Positions 45,101-56,429 of a stretch of DNA of 64,000 nt are shown here, piece by piece. The position numbers and the translations under genes are program-made. Within the stretch, counting starts at the first letter, position 1. Each line of letters begins with the position of its first letter. The notes below the pieces were generated by a model. That model ran no database searches. It saw nothing but the letters and a program-made list of their open reading frames with translations, and had not been told where the DNA came from. The stretch is from Leptodontidium sp. MPI-SDFR-AT-0119 (lineage: Eukaryota; Ascomycota; Leotiomycetes; Helotiales; Leptodontidiaceae): contig JAHLEZ010000047.1 in NCBI GenBank assembly GCA_020726505.1, positions 62,001 to 126,000 of the forward strand, written 5' to 3'.

Positions 45101-46842
45101 ATGAAGCTACCAGATCTAACCCCGGAGCTAATCGATCATATATTTGCTGCCCTATTGGATCTCATCGGGCCACCAAAGATTCTGCGCCTGCGTATTATCA
45201 ATCGTGAGTAAACCATCGGAAGCCAAGTGAGGAAATGTTTCACTGACACGGTTTAGATTTCTTTGACGAATCAATCATTCGTGCTGTAACGGATAGTTTT
45301 ATCGGACTTCGAAATGGGCCCTTTCATTACTGGCTTGATCAATGGATTCAACCTCCTGAGAAGAGGGACAGGTTTCGTTGGAGCCACTACCGACGAGTTT
45401 CGCCGCCCATGATGAGTCGTTTTATCGAAGCCCGAATGCAATCAGATGACATCGAACCAGCTCTTCAGCCTTTGAAGCATGTACTGCAGGTAATGCATGA
45501 TGTATGTCCTGTACCAGATCTAGAGACAAAACCACGTGCCTTGCAAGTGTACGAGGCTGCGGCCGACTATCTCGACTGGGACATGGATCATAAATTTGCA
45601 CAGAGCTGGCCTGGAAGCAAGATTCGCATGGATTCCGAGCAAGTGGATGTAAAGAAACAGAATCTATTAGGCGCTGCCATCATCATTGAACATATACCAA
45701 CAGTTCAACTTCTACTCGGAGATAGCAAAATCGATGTCAATTACGAAAGCCCAATCTTCGGCAGGCCTTTGCAATTGGCCGCACGATGGGGCCGCGCCGA
45801 ACTTGCGAAGATTTTGCTGTCTTGCGGTGCAGATCCAAGGGCCGCTCAAGTAGATGCAAATGTTATGTCCCCTGCAGATCAGCTACAAGGAAAATTGTGG
45901 GGCGTTTTTTACAGCGCTCACGGTACTGCTCTCCAGGTAGCAGCTCTTGCTGGACACATCGGGATAGTCCACTCCTTACTCGAAACCCAGAAGAACTTAC
46001 CATTGGATGAAAGATTCGCCGACTGCCGCTACGGCTTAATCTCCGCCTGTCGAGGAGGGAGCATAGAAGTGGTCGAAGCCTTGCTCGCGGCACTGCCAGA
46101 TCTTCCACCCCTAGAAAAGACCCTGATGTTTCTCACAGCATGCAGACAAGGTCGTGTCGAGGTGGTGAAGAAAATGATGAGTATGGGTGTCCCGCCAGAC
46201 GTTGAACTTACGCAGTTCGCGTTAGGATGTCCGCGTACTGGACTTCAGTTGGCAGCGATGCGGGGTTTCACGGAGATCGTTCAATTTCTGATTGAGAATA
46301 CACCAAATCTACACAGCCCAGCAGGAATGGCGTTTCAGATCAAACCTGCTATGGACCTTGCTCTGCGACGAGGACATCTCGAATGTGTTAATATGCTATA
46401 CGAGATCGGGGATTTTTCAGAATACCCATTAAAGTACTGGCTGATGAGGGGTGCCATACCACATATTCGTCTGATTCGACGCCTTGTTGATCTAGGAGTG
46501 AATTTGGACGAACTTGCCACTGGGAAATCAATCTCAGTCGGTAGGGAAGCTCTATTAGATGCGGTCGAGAGGAATCGTGAGCCCGTTGCAAGGGTATTCT
46601 TGGAGTTGGGGGTCCCGCCTAACAGCGAAGATCAGCACCACAGTCCAGTCCTCCGGGCCAAATTGTATGGTAGTCGTGATGTTCTGAAAACATTGATGGA
46701 GTTTGGCGGGGTTGATATGGATTTATCAAACAGTGTTTATGCCGCTGATGTTGAGGGTGGAAAAGTCCCATATCCGCGACCAAGGGGAGGAGGGGGCTGT
46801 GGGGATAGTGACCCCAGTGGATGGCGTGGAAGAGATTTTTAG
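45101..46842 (+). CDS. F-box-like / ankyrin-repeat protein
   Basis: A first exon from the ATG at 45101 encodes KLPDLTPELIDHIFAALLD, which resembles an F-box helix. The intron 45204-45256 (GTGAGT...TTTAG) joins in frame to HFFDESIIRAV. The protein is 562 residues. From about residue 165 there are ankyrin repeats: QLAARWGRAELAKILLSCGADP, ALQVAALAGHIGIVHSLLE, SACRGGSIEVVEALL, QLAAMRGFTEIVQFLIE, LALRRGHLECVNMLYE and others. The tail turns Gly/Pro/Arg-rich (YPRPRGGGGCGD). It probably recruits a target to an SCF-type ubiquitin ligase or acts as a scaffold; both are inferences. The last 30 residues look unlike the rest and may reflect a frame change near the 3' end. Confidence 0.75.
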
Positions 46843-47234
46843 CCTTCGTCAAGATTGGGAAACACTGCGATCACCGTTGATCTAGAAGAACCAGCTGCGT
46901 TGTAAGCATTCATGAAGTGAGAATTTGAGGCTGAGTCTCGATTTTGTTTTCAGCAAAATTAAACTGTCATCGACAGTGGATAGAGATTATCAGGTCACAT
47001 AAACACAGGTGTGGTATTGCAAAATCTAAATTCATTTCGTACGACTTAAATACCAAGCAAATGCAAATTTCAAAATCAAAAACAAATGCATCCAGCAAAC
47101 TCCATGCAACGGTCCCCCAGGAACAACAAAAACAAAACAGGAACCGAACAGTTCCAAATTCTCCCACTTCACCTCCTCAAAGCGTATAATTCAAAGTGAG
47201 TCCAGGCCATCTAAATGCAAACAAAGTACAGAGT
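46843..47234. other. Intergenic stretch between convergent genes
   Basis: AT-rich, with AAAACAAA-type runs at about 47.1 kb. Presumably the 3' UTRs of the ankyrin gene and of the minus-strand secreted protein gene. Confidence 0.35.
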
Positions 47235-48602
47235 TCAAAAGCGCCCAATCTGGATTGAAATGTCGGGTCCAAGTATCCCATCTCTGCCCATACCATTTCC
47301 GTAGACGGAAATCTTTTGGATAGCCTTGTCTCCTAAAGCTTGATGATTTTGAGCAATCATCTGTCCGAATGGCCTTACGTTATCGGTACCACACAATGCA
47401 GTAAATGCCTGCATCATTGCTGGGTTCGATGGGTCCGGTGTGAATACGGCTTTGTTACCAAGAATGCCCATGTCTGCGTTTTGGCCCGTCGAAGCTTTGT
47501 GACATTAGCCCTTGAACTGTTTTGGTGGATTGCAACTTACCGATGGCTGTTGTGATGGTATCTTTTGTTCCCTTGCCTTGCACACTCTCTGCAACAAGGA
47601 CCCTCAAGTTGCTGATATCCCCTCCGTCTGCTGAGACCTGTCTTTGCCACAACTGCCAACTGAGCTCATGACTCGGTACAGCGTTGTCGCGATTGGTGCT
47701 GCCATCTGCTGCCAGAACATTTCCATCCGCAGTCTTGTCTCTGGTCGAGGCAATCATCACACCTTGCCTGGTATCTATCTTCGCCCGGTTGATGTCTGTG
47801 TTTTCAAACCCATTCTTAAGCGGAGGTGCTGCAATGGAACGCCATCCAACGTCGGATACCCTGCTAGTGATATCCAAGTTGAGGTCTGGAGCAGTTGGGT
47901 CCGCAAAGATATTGCCATGACCAAGTTCCAGATCCACTGGCGATTCGGGAGTCTCCGTCACGTCCTCACCATCTCGTTGAAAAATATAGCCATTGGCGGT
48001 ATCAGGTACTGGTCGCTTTGGAAGATTTCCCGCGCTGAAGTCACGTATTTCATTAAGGACCCTGTCTCCGTTGCTCTGAGCAACACCGTAATCGAGAGGT
48101 CGATCAATTCTGTCTATGCATCGCTTTCTTACACAAAGATCGGAATCTTCATCGATCGAATTTGTTGAGTCGGGTGCTTTCTCTGGTGCGGGCTGTATAG
48201 TGGTGTCGGTGTCTGTGTCGGTGTTTGACGGAGATGTCTGCTCAACTGGTGGAGGTTGGGATTCCTGAGATGGCTCTTGTAGATTTTGATCAGACCCTTG
48301 ACCAGATCCTTGTCCTGCACCGGTCTGGCTGGGTCCTTGACTAGGAGCTTCATTTCCTCCTTGGGGATTCTTGCCGGGCCTCACTCTAGGCGCCGCTCTA
48401 ATGGCAAGGTAACCTTCGTAGCTGGGCGAGATCGTTCGGTCATCTTTCCAGAGACATGTCAGAATTGAAATCGAGGGGAGAGATGCAACAAACTCAAAAA
48501 TGAATAGCTTTCCAAGTCCTTCCGAGTAACGGCTCGTCCATGCGAGACCGGAGATAAGGCAACGAGGAGCAGGAGCGCTGCGACGGCTTTGGTGAGATGC
48601 AT
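47235..48602 (-). CDS. Secreted protein of unknown function with acidic Pro/Thr-rich linker
   Basis: The likely start (ATG at 48602) gives MHLTKAVAALLLLVALSPVSHG, a clear signal peptide. An intron starting GTTTGT and ending GGAAAG then joins SYSFL to NDRTISPSYEGY. The middle is a Gln/Pro/Ser/Gly-rich and then Thr/Asp repeat linker (SNTDTDTDTT). A folded C-terminal domain follows, with RQGVMIASTRDKTADGN, LRVLVAESVQGKGTKDTI and, over a second intron (GTAAGT...CGCAG), DMGILGNKAVF, ALCGTDNVRPFGQM and GDKAIQKISVY. I do not recognise the domain. Secretion is inferred from the signal peptide. The first intron has a weak donor, so the N-terminal model is less sure than the rest. Confidence 0.65.
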
Positions 48603-49741
48603 TGCCGGCAGAATGAATGGAGAACTGCTTCAAATGATTTTTAATAAAAAAAATTGGTTGAAGGGAAGAAACTTGGTCGATTTGATTGAGGAAGGTATTC
48701 CGATTTTTGTGTGCAAGTTGTATCAAAAATCTGGAAAGGAAAACGTTTTGATGTCAGAGGAGTGAGTGTAATAGAAACGAAAATGAGAGAAGTGTTGAGG
48801 CTGTCGAATCTTTCATTGACAAGTTAGATTTGATATTCTTAAGTATTGACTCCCTACGATTTGGACACCCCCATTCTTAGACATGGCCGGAGGAGCTGGC
48901 CACCAAACTCCTCGACCATGTCGTTTGTGACTTATTTCGAGCATCGTAAATGCCAGAGGCCTGTGAAGGAAGGGAGTTGTTTTGGTATTCCCAGTTAGGC
49001 CATCACTTCGATTCCATTCTGATCATGGCTCGGGGATTGTCATCATTGTCCAAAATAGAGATACGATTGTTGTGGCGGTTAAAGTCGAAGTTGTGCCCCG
49101 CAACACCAAAACAGACCCTCGCTTAATTGGACAATGAAGCGCAGTGCATGCCGGATGAGATGCATAACCTTAAAATAGCTAAGAATCTGTATTTTAAGCG
49201 ATATCTGCGCAGACACCCTTGAAATTTGCACCTATTCGTAAAAGGGCTCGTTTTCGCATTCCCTGTTCGTAGGAACGCTTTGAAACATGAAACATTCAAT
49301 CATGACCATAGCTACGAGAAGATGGCATTTTGACACTATTCCGATCTTTTCTGTACCACTGTCTTTGCGGATACCATTCCTTCCGCGTGAAGAAATACAG
49401 TCATCATTTCCAACTTTCTATCAGCAGGGTAAAATCATTCGAGGATAATCTTCACAGTGACTTCTCACCAGATATGGAGCACCTGGCTCATGTATAAGAC
49501 TCTCTGTCTTCTCTGCTCGGTTTCTTCATCACTCACTATCTTAGCACACTCAATATCATCATTCCTTTTCTACACTTTGTCTTTTTCTCTTTCAAACTCC
49601 TCAACTTAGTTCATTGCACGGCCATCACCCATATATCAAGCACCGCTATCGAAACCCTTTTCACAAACATCTACCAGCGCTTCTCGATAAGAACTTCACG
49701 AATTCCCGCAATCAAACCACCAAACGCTCAACCTACTTGCA
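48603..49741. promoter_or_regulatory. Divergent region between two secreted-protein genes
   Basis: The two flanking genes start away from each other. A C/T-rich leader at 49.5-49.74 kb precedes the plus-strand ATG. No further gene is visible. Confidence 0.4.
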
Positions 49742-51163
49742 ATGGCTTTTGCAGCAGGTTTCGGATTAGACATTGCACTGACCGTCGTGTCACTGGCTGC
49801 CGCCTTCGTACCTGCCTCACAGGAAACCCAATGTAGAGTCGGCATCGGCAGTAAAACACGCACCACAGCAGGTCTGGATTTGTCAGGCGGAAATTACCCA
49901 CACATGTTTTTGTACGATACTCGAGGCGAGCTCATCGACTATTCCATTGGGGGTGGATCTGCAGAGCAGGCTTCCAACGATATTGTGGGGTTCGCCACAG
50001 GAACATCGACCTCACCGGAGTATATGATGATTCAGGCTTCAACGACGGACGCAACCTGTATCAGTTACATCAGCTTGACGAGTGCTGCCAACGATCAACG
50101 GACATGGCATGCAGGATATATAAAGCAGTGTGCTGCTATCGCAGACCAGAACCAGTTATGGTATCCTAGCCCTGAGTTTATTCCAGGAACAGACTTTCAT
50201 CCTGGGTGTGTCTGGCTGAGTGACGATGATCGATTCTTGAAAGCCATTTCATTTAAACTTACCGACTTTGGCTTCCCTGAGAGCGAGACAGCCCAAAGAG
50301 CGCAAGCTCAGTACACGCAGTTCCCAAACACACTCTGTCAAGCACCTGCACGAATGGCAATGTGGACTACGCCTCCGGTCGACTGCGTCCCAGTCTATCT
50401 TGAGGAAGAACAGAGAGATGGGACAACTGGCTTTGACTTGGATTTCCAAAAGATCGTTGATGGCCATGCCCTCGTGTGCGATATGAAGGACGCCAAGACT
50501 CTGAACCAAAACATTCAGCCAGGTCAAGGCCCCAAGACTCTGAATGCCAAACAACTCGCCGACGAGAAAGCTGCGGCGGATGCTGCTCAAGCAGCTACCA
50601 ACGAGGCCGGTACCAATACCAATGCTCCTCCGCCTGGAGCAGGGGGTTTCGGAGGAACCGTTGGCTCGATCCCAGCTGGAAGCTCTGGCGGCGTAGCTGG
50701 AACAACACCTGCTGTGGGAGTTGGAAATTTTGGTGGAGTGCTTGGATCGATCCCCAATCCTGATGTCGTACAACCCACGAAGAGATCCAAGAGATCTAAC
50801 ACACGACAAGTCCAGGGTCGCTCTACCAGAGACAGTCGCCGCCAGGTCCTTGACCGCCGTGAGGTTCTCAGACGAGAGAAAGACCACTGCGTCGACAGGC
50901 TGGTAATTTCGCACTTCGGCGGTCATAGTGCTACGGAAGTTTGCCAGATGACGAACTCCTGGGGACCAGATTTCGTTTCCGTTGTCGAAGGCCTATATTG
51001 CGATATGTGTGAGCGAGAACTCTGGCAGTTGTGTTCAGTTACTACCACCTCGGAATGTTTTGACCTGGAGAGGAAGGAAGTGCGGCACAAAGCGCTTGGG
51101 GCTGAGGGGGAAGACTATATTGATCTCAGAAAGAAGTTCGAGATCATTAGTGAATGGGAATAG
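49742..51163 (+). CDS. Secreted fungal protein of unknown function
   Basis: Single exon, 473 residues. The N-terminus (FGLDIALTVVSLAAAFVPASQ) is a signal peptide. Residues 25-230 show a pattern I know from a family of unnamed secreted fungal proteins: TQCRVGIGS, GGNYPHMFLYDTRGELIDYS, CISYISLTSAANDQRTWHAGYIKQC and HPGCVWLSDDD, with paired cysteines. A low-complexity Ala/Gly/Pro linker follows at about 265-345, then a very basic stretch (KRSKRSNTRQVQGRSTRDSRR) with dibasic sites that a Kex2-like protease could cut, and a Cys-containing C-terminal part (VEGLYCDMCERELWQLC). No enzyme motif is evident. The intact frame and signal peptide make a real gene likely. Confidence 0.75.
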   Translation: MAFAAGFGLDIALTVVSLAAAFVPASQETQCRVGIGSKTRTTAGLDLSGGNYPHMFLYDTRGELIDYSIGGGSAEQASNDIVGFATGTSTSPEYMMIQASTTDATCISYISLTSAANDQRTWHAGYIKQCAAIADQNQLWYPSPEFIPGTDFHPGCVWLSDDDRFLKAISFKLTDFGFPESETAQRAQAQYTQFPNTLCQAPARMAMWTTPPVDCVPVYLEEEQRDGTTGFDLDFQKIVDGHALVCDMKDAKTLNQNIQPGQGPKTLNAKQLADEKAAADAAQAATNEAGTNTNAPPPGAGGFGGTVGSIPAGSSGGVAGTTPAVGVGNFGGVLGSIPNPDVVQPTKRSKRSNTRQVQGRSTRDSRRQVLDRREVLRREKDHCVDRLVISHFGGHSATEVCQMTNSWGPDFVSVVEGLYCDMCERELWQLCSVTTTSECFDLERKEVRHKALGAEGEDYIDLRKKFEIISEWE

Positions 51164-51753
51164 AAGAACTACGATAGAAGTGGGTAATACTTGACGTCTG
51201 GGTATTTTTGGATGGGATTTCTACACGCCTTGCTGTAGACTGTATTGTTTTGCATTAATGGCGTTTGGTTGATCTCTGGAGATAGCATTTGCAGTAGCTT
51301 GGGCATTACAGTTGGAAGGTTTCAAATGTTATACACGGAAGCGTTTAGATGACTAGCTCTGCTTTTACCTCAATCTTGATCTTTGAAAGTTAAAAAAAAA
51401 GAGATGCGTTTCAACTCTTGCACATCATTTAAAACGACGATATTTTCCTGTGATGCGAAATTTGTGGCATTTTTATTGCGCATCAATGAAATGTCGAAAA
51501 TTCATAAGCTGATGTTGCTTGTAAATAGAAAGAGGACAAAAAGGAAAATATCTCAACAAGTAATAATCCAATCCAGCCGTCATCGAATTTTGCCATCCCT
51601 CAATGTGTTTATTCCACCATGAGTAAGAACGGAAAGAGAAAGTGAAAATAAAATAAGTAGCGTACAGTAATGCAGTGAGAATGAAAAACACAAAAGAAAA
51701 TAATCTCAACATGGACCATCTCCACAGACTCTGCCTCTCAATAAAAAGGATTC
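51164..51753. other. Intergenic stretch between convergent genes
   Basis: AT-rich, no gene seen; it holds the two 3' flanks. Confidence 0.35.
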
Positions 51754-51853
51754 TTAAGATTCAACATTCACTCCTCTTAACATGCGATCTCTCCGCATCT
51801 CCCCACCCTCCCTACTCTCTCCATTGTCTTGCCTGTCTCCCCACTGTTCCCAC

Positions 51854-53029
51854 TCAGGAAGGTTGAGATATGCCCCACCCCAAATCCTCGTAGACCTTCC
51901 AAGCAGTCTTGGTCCACTGGTATGCCACCCACATGGACTTCTGAACCGAATACAGTGGATCGTGCTTGTAGAAGATTTCTTCTGGAGCGGGTGGTAATGT
52001 TGGAAGTGGCTCAGCAATTGGTTCAGCAATTGGCTTGTCGCCATGTCGTTCAGTTCCGAAGATCCATTGCTCCAAGTCAAACAGAATGGCCCGACGTAGA
52101 TGGGTTGGTTGGCGCTGTGTTCTGCTTCGAAATAACTTGTGGTGTTGAGGTTTGGACTCATATTTAATGGTAATTTGAAGGAAATCCCATTTAGATAGGT
52201 GAGGGCGGCACCAAAGGCGAGAAGGATGCATACGCAGGTAATTACTTTTCGGAAGGTTAAAAATGACGACTTGCCGCATCCTCCGCTTATAGCATTCTTT
52301 GAGTCGAGAGGAGACTTCATCGTGAGATCTCTGCCAAGCGGCTGCATCTTCTTAGTGCTGGGGATAGCCGATTTCGATGGAGTTGTGGATGATTTCTCGA
52401 GAGTTTCTGTCGACAAATTGTCTTGGAGTCGCCACTCCGTTCGTGTTGGAGGGACCGAGGTTACTGGCTTTGAATTGTCTTCCTTTTTATCCAACTCATC
52501 TGCAAGCTCTACTGAGATGTTAGACATCAACTCAGCATCGCCAGGTTCTAGGAGATCTTCTTCGGTGAACCCTTGCGAATCAAAGATTTCCTTCTTCCTG
52601 GCCTCCAATGATATGCCCATGGTTCTGGAAGCTACAGCCGCAAGTGATTCTATTCCTTTTTCTGTGATAGGATCGGCCACAACTGGCAGGGCATGGTTGG
52701 TTTATCATCGGCATTGGTGGAACTTGGGTTGCTGATGCGAATTGTTCTTCAGTCTTCTTGAGCTTCTCTTCAACGAGGGCTTTTTCTCTTTCGAGGCTTA
52801 GGATTCTAGACTTGAACTCCAGAATCTTTGTCGATTGGCTATCTTTGATCTCCTGGCGGCTGTTTGCATCAAGATCTTCATGTGTCTCAGTAGCACCAGA
52901 AACTATCAGCGCAAGTTTCTCATCTTTATCTGCATTCGTTCCTGATATGGGGAGAAACAAATCATATAACTCCCCAGTAATTTTATGGGCTTCTTTCCAA
53001 TCTGCATTTGACTCCATCATAGTCTTCAT
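51854..53029 (-). CDS. Coiled-coil, single-pass membrane protein of unknown function
   Basis: The N-terminal exon (ATG 53029, MKTMMESNADWKEAHK) ends in a clear coiled coil, KILEFKSRILSLEREKALVEEKLKK. The next stretch, in another frame, holds KGIESLAAVASRTMGISLEARK, a polar linker and one transmembrane helix (VITCVCILLAFGAALTYLNGI). The lumenal or C-terminal part is best read as RHGDKPIAEP...LPPAPEEIFYKHDPLYSVQKS and YEDLGWGISQPS. Two changes of frame, at about 52.7 and 52.1 kb, are not explained by good introns, so either I missed splice sites or the gene is damaged. The open frame runs without an ATG upstream to about 53.13 kb, where a dispersed QPW repeat begins, so the 5' end may have been lost to that insertion. 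Confidence 0.5.
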
Positions 53030-53140
53030 TGGTGGACTCTCTGTGATGAACGTATTCTGGGTGGAAGATTCTTCGCCATCCGTCGGGGATGCACAATCAA
53101 TCAGAACAGATTCTCTGGAAGGATAAACGATGTGTTGAGT

Positions 53141-53622
53141 TTGTGACTAAAATATGTGTATATGGCTAGTTGGATCCGCTCCTGATGCGAGCGTCGCAAT
53201 TGAGGCGTCGAGTAGGAATAGAAAATGCTACAATGGTTGGAGAAGCTCTGCGATGGCCGAAATCAGTGCATTGCTTCTCCTACTTATTTATAATCTCAAT
53301 GGAATCATTGATTAATCCTGGTGTTATTGGTCAGCAATGTCCTGGGCGGATATTGAAGGCTTGAGCGGGTTGCCTCTCGATATCAGGCAGATAATAACAT
53401 GTTTTGGGGACGAGGAAGGACATTGGCGGAACATTTCCTTGCGACAAATCGTTCCACTCTTTTCGCTTCTATATTTTCCTTTTAGAGAGCTGTGCAAAGG
53501 TTTAATTGTTATGGATGGGTCAATTAAACGTGTTTCCGGCTCTTTCGCGGTCTCTTGCAAACTCTGTTCAGGTTCACCAGGAACTTTTCCCCCAAAATAT
53601 CTCTGTCTTCCCCGTCCAAAAT

Positions 53623-53717
<95 letters not shown>

Positions 53718-54000
53718 TATTTGCCGTCTAGCTTGGAATAAATTCTATGTAATCGCGGTGATATTCATAAGCCGTGCTTCTGCTTTGGCATATTATTCAA
53801 ACGCCAGCCGTGCTGTTACACAATATTTATCCCTCCGATGCAAAAGGTCATTTGGTCTCCGGGAAGAGTCGGGAGGGACATTCAACTTTCCAACCTCGTT
53901 TGGAGAGCCTAGATTAAGTCGATTCAATACTATTACAGCAGCGCTCTTAGTATTACACTGCCTCCAGGAGACAGTCTATATGGCTCCTTCGACTATATCT
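53141..54000 (+). repeat. Dispersed 0.9-kb repeat, copy b, with a QPW remnant (copy 4)
   Basis: Matches 15705-16640. It starts with codons for KICVYG and then follows the QPW intron. Exon 2 can still be read at about 53.33 kb (SNVLGGY then TGA), but the acceptor AG seen in copy a (TATCAGGC) is changed to TATTGGTC. The first exon is missing, so this is a dead 3' fragment. It abuts the 5' end of the minus-strand coiled-coil gene. Confidence 0.7.
53621..53718 (+). repeat. (ATTT)n microsatellite, about 24 units
   Basis: A perfect ATTT array of about 98 bp inside repeat copy b. Copy a has a GTTTTT-type run at the same place, so the array expanded after duplication. It creates false YLFI-repeat open frames. 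Confidence 0.95.
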
Positions 54001-55386
54001 CCACAGCTTGAGGTCTCTCCCGTTGGTCAACGAACTCGAGATGTCGTATGGTTTCCCAAACAACCTTCCGGTGAAGGAATCTCCAGCCATGCAGTTCCTA
54101 CGCATCATCTCCCCAGGCATCCTGAGCATTGCCCAAGGGCTTTTTGTCTTGCTGGTATCTTTCACCCCTTCTTCAGATTTTCTCGTATTCCTCTGCACCA
54201 GAAATGCAACCACGCGGTCAGGTCAGTGTTGTCAATCATTTTCTAGGCTCCTCTCCTCATGGTCGATCTGCGGAATATCACCACCAGTCCTGAGATCTTC
54301 ACGGTCCCTGATCTCGGCGACCCAGATCTTTGGCTAAAGATCGAAATCCATGAAGACGCCATTTACGAGCCTGAGGATAATGAAGCAACCGAAATAGTCA
54401 ACATGACCGAATCTTCGGATATTCCCACCTCCCCCGAATTTATGTCACCCGAGCAGGCCCCACTAACCGGAGACGCATTCCGTGATCGGGACTCTGAGCC
54501 AACTACAGATTCGAACTACCAAAACACATAGAGGAAGATTGCAAGAAGGACTTTACATCTAGCGGTACTTGGAGTAGGAGGGTGGAGAGATTTGCACTCC
54601 AGTGCGAATCGCTGGGATTAAGAGAGTGCGATTTCTTTTGTCATTTCCCCCTGGCATTCAGTACACATTCAATTCTTGCAGCGAGATACGAGAGGAAAAG
54701 GCCCAGACATTTATTATGTCGAAGACTCAGTTGTGAAGGTAACTTCTTTTCGCTCTAGGGACGCATTGTATCAGCAAAACTCGATCGTCCAGGAGGACTT
54801 GAGAGTTAGACTTCAGATATGGCGCGGATTCCACAAGCCCATTCTGTGGTATTTCAAAGCATCGAGTTGGTAGTCAATCCATTTCTGCGGATACTTGCAT
54901 TGGGGACATTTGTGGCGTCCTGCGACTTCCTGGACATCTAACTCCCTGGTCCGAAGAGAAGATTTAGTGGAGCTGGTGGACGCATTATGGAGGATAGATT
55001 GGATTGTCTGATGCTGGATGGGAGACTTTGGTCATGTAGGACTATGGATGCAAGAATCGAACAGCACAATCCACAACCCCTCTTCTAATTTGAATTCGGT
55101 ATGACATGTGAGGATTTCTAAATTAATTTGGTGATCAAAAGCTTGATTACATTGGATTTTCCTATCCCTAAAGTGGCACAGTGGCCAATTTCCTGTGGTG
55201 CTGGGATCCGAATAAAGTGATACTCAGAATCCTACTTCTTTCTCCACGGGGACCTTACTTGCACACATTATCACGATACTGGATCCATGTAGGAACCAAT
55301 GATGGAGTCATAAATGTATTATTCCGAATTTTTCGCACCAAGCATGCAGTTCAGTTCTTTCATGCTTTGCTAACCCTTCCCAGAGC
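54001..55386. other. Unassigned stretch with a possible small gene
   Basis: Plus-strand frames at 54032-54246 (MSYGFPNNLPVKESPAM and a hydrophobic LSIAQGLFVLLVSF) and 54259-54531 (an acidic, Thr/Ser-rich IVNMTESSDIPTSPEF) could be two exons, but the only candidate intron is too short (25-30 nt). I do not call a gene. The rest shows nothing. Confidence 0.3.
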
Positions 55387-55860
55387 TCACGGCTGGTGAC
55401 ATCTGATTTTCCGTCTGGACTCCCCGTTGGAGGTGAAATGGTTGGCATTGGTTGTGTTTGATCTTAAGTGGTTGGCATTTATTATGTTCGATCTTGAGTG
55501 GTTGGCATTAGTTGTGTTCGATCTTGAGTCTAATAGAACATATAGAGATGTCATTAATTCCGTACCAGAGCCAAATAATGACTGGTAGGTTGTTCTGGTG
55601 TTTGACGTTTTTCCGGAAGTCGACGAACCAGCATTTCCGCTATACTTTGAACCTTGCAGACCAGCGTTAGTGGGGATCGATTGCGGCGGATCAGAGCTGT
55701 AGATTGAGAATGCCAGGCCCGATTCTTGAACCGCAAATGAATCCCTGATCTCCTTCTGACCGGCAATCTGGACACCTTCATGTTCCGCGTCATATCCGTC
55801 ATCTTCGTTGTCCGAGTCATCAAGATTGCCCCACGCACTTGCAGGCACAGCAAAAATGGT
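55387..55860 (-). pseudogene. Asn-rich secreted-type protein with 10-residue repeats, doubtful
   Basis: The frame reads TIFAVPASAWGNLDDSDNEDD and runs to the stop at 55387. Its N-terminus looks like the end of a signal peptide (IFAVPASA) followed by an acidic mature part. The only upstream ATG (ATGCAGCTT) is followed at once by TGA. The middle is Ser/Gly-rich. The C-terminal part has three copies of S-R-S-N-T-T-N-A-N-H, encoded by a 30-bp tandem repeat. It may be a decayed or mis-spliced gene. Function unknown. Confidence 0.4.
55440..55529 (-). repeat. 30-bp tandem repeat, three units
   Basis: Three successive 30-bp units starting GGTTGGCATT and ending GATCTTGAGT, differing at a few positions. 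In the minus-strand frame each encodes ten residues (SRSNTTNANH type). Confidence 0.9.
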
Positions 55861-56429
55861 CGATGAGATACGTGATTGTTGAGAGGCTCAAAGCTGCATT
55901 TCCTTGCGTGTTCGTAGGCGCAAAAGGGTTGGTCGTCCGTCAGTGACGTTGTCCATGATACGTCCGATTCATTACCGTCATCATCATCATCTGCGGTTTC
56001 TGAATTCGAGGAAGTGGCTGTTGGGAGAAGTTAAGAATTGGATTTTTGATTCTTTTATTGCTTGGGTTTGGGTGTTGCTGAGGTCTTCTTGGACTTGGGC
56101 GTTAATTTCGGTTTGAGTATGAGCTGGGCGATGATATGTCCGCTCCGAGTGCGTCTGGTTGCTGAAGTGACTGGGGATTTTGGTTCGCTGGGCTCTGGTG
56201 AGAGCGGGGTGCGTCGGGCTATGACTCGAAGCCTCCCACAGGTTCTGCCTAATAAGAGTTTCAGAATGTTATGGAGTCAAGGTACTGAGGTGCAGGCAAG
56301 AGCAGAAGATATGGGAGGCACTTTGAATGCTTTACTGAAACTAAAGAAGGAAGAGAGATGAAGTGAAGCTTCGTCTCGGGATATACCCCTTAGCCTCCTG
56401 CACGACCTTGCCCTTGCATATGAGTACCC
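55861..56429. other. Intergenic stretch
   Basis: Short frames on the plus strand (55904-56361) have no family features. Nothing called. Confidence 0.3.

Noticed and set aside
53506..54246. Plus-strand frame of 246 codons
   Set aside because: It runs through the ATTT microsatellite (YLFI repeats) and repeat copy b; not a gene.
55437..55530. Regular repeat considered as a CRISPR array
   Set aside because: The units are contiguous with no spacers and the genome is fungal; it is a tandem minisatellite.
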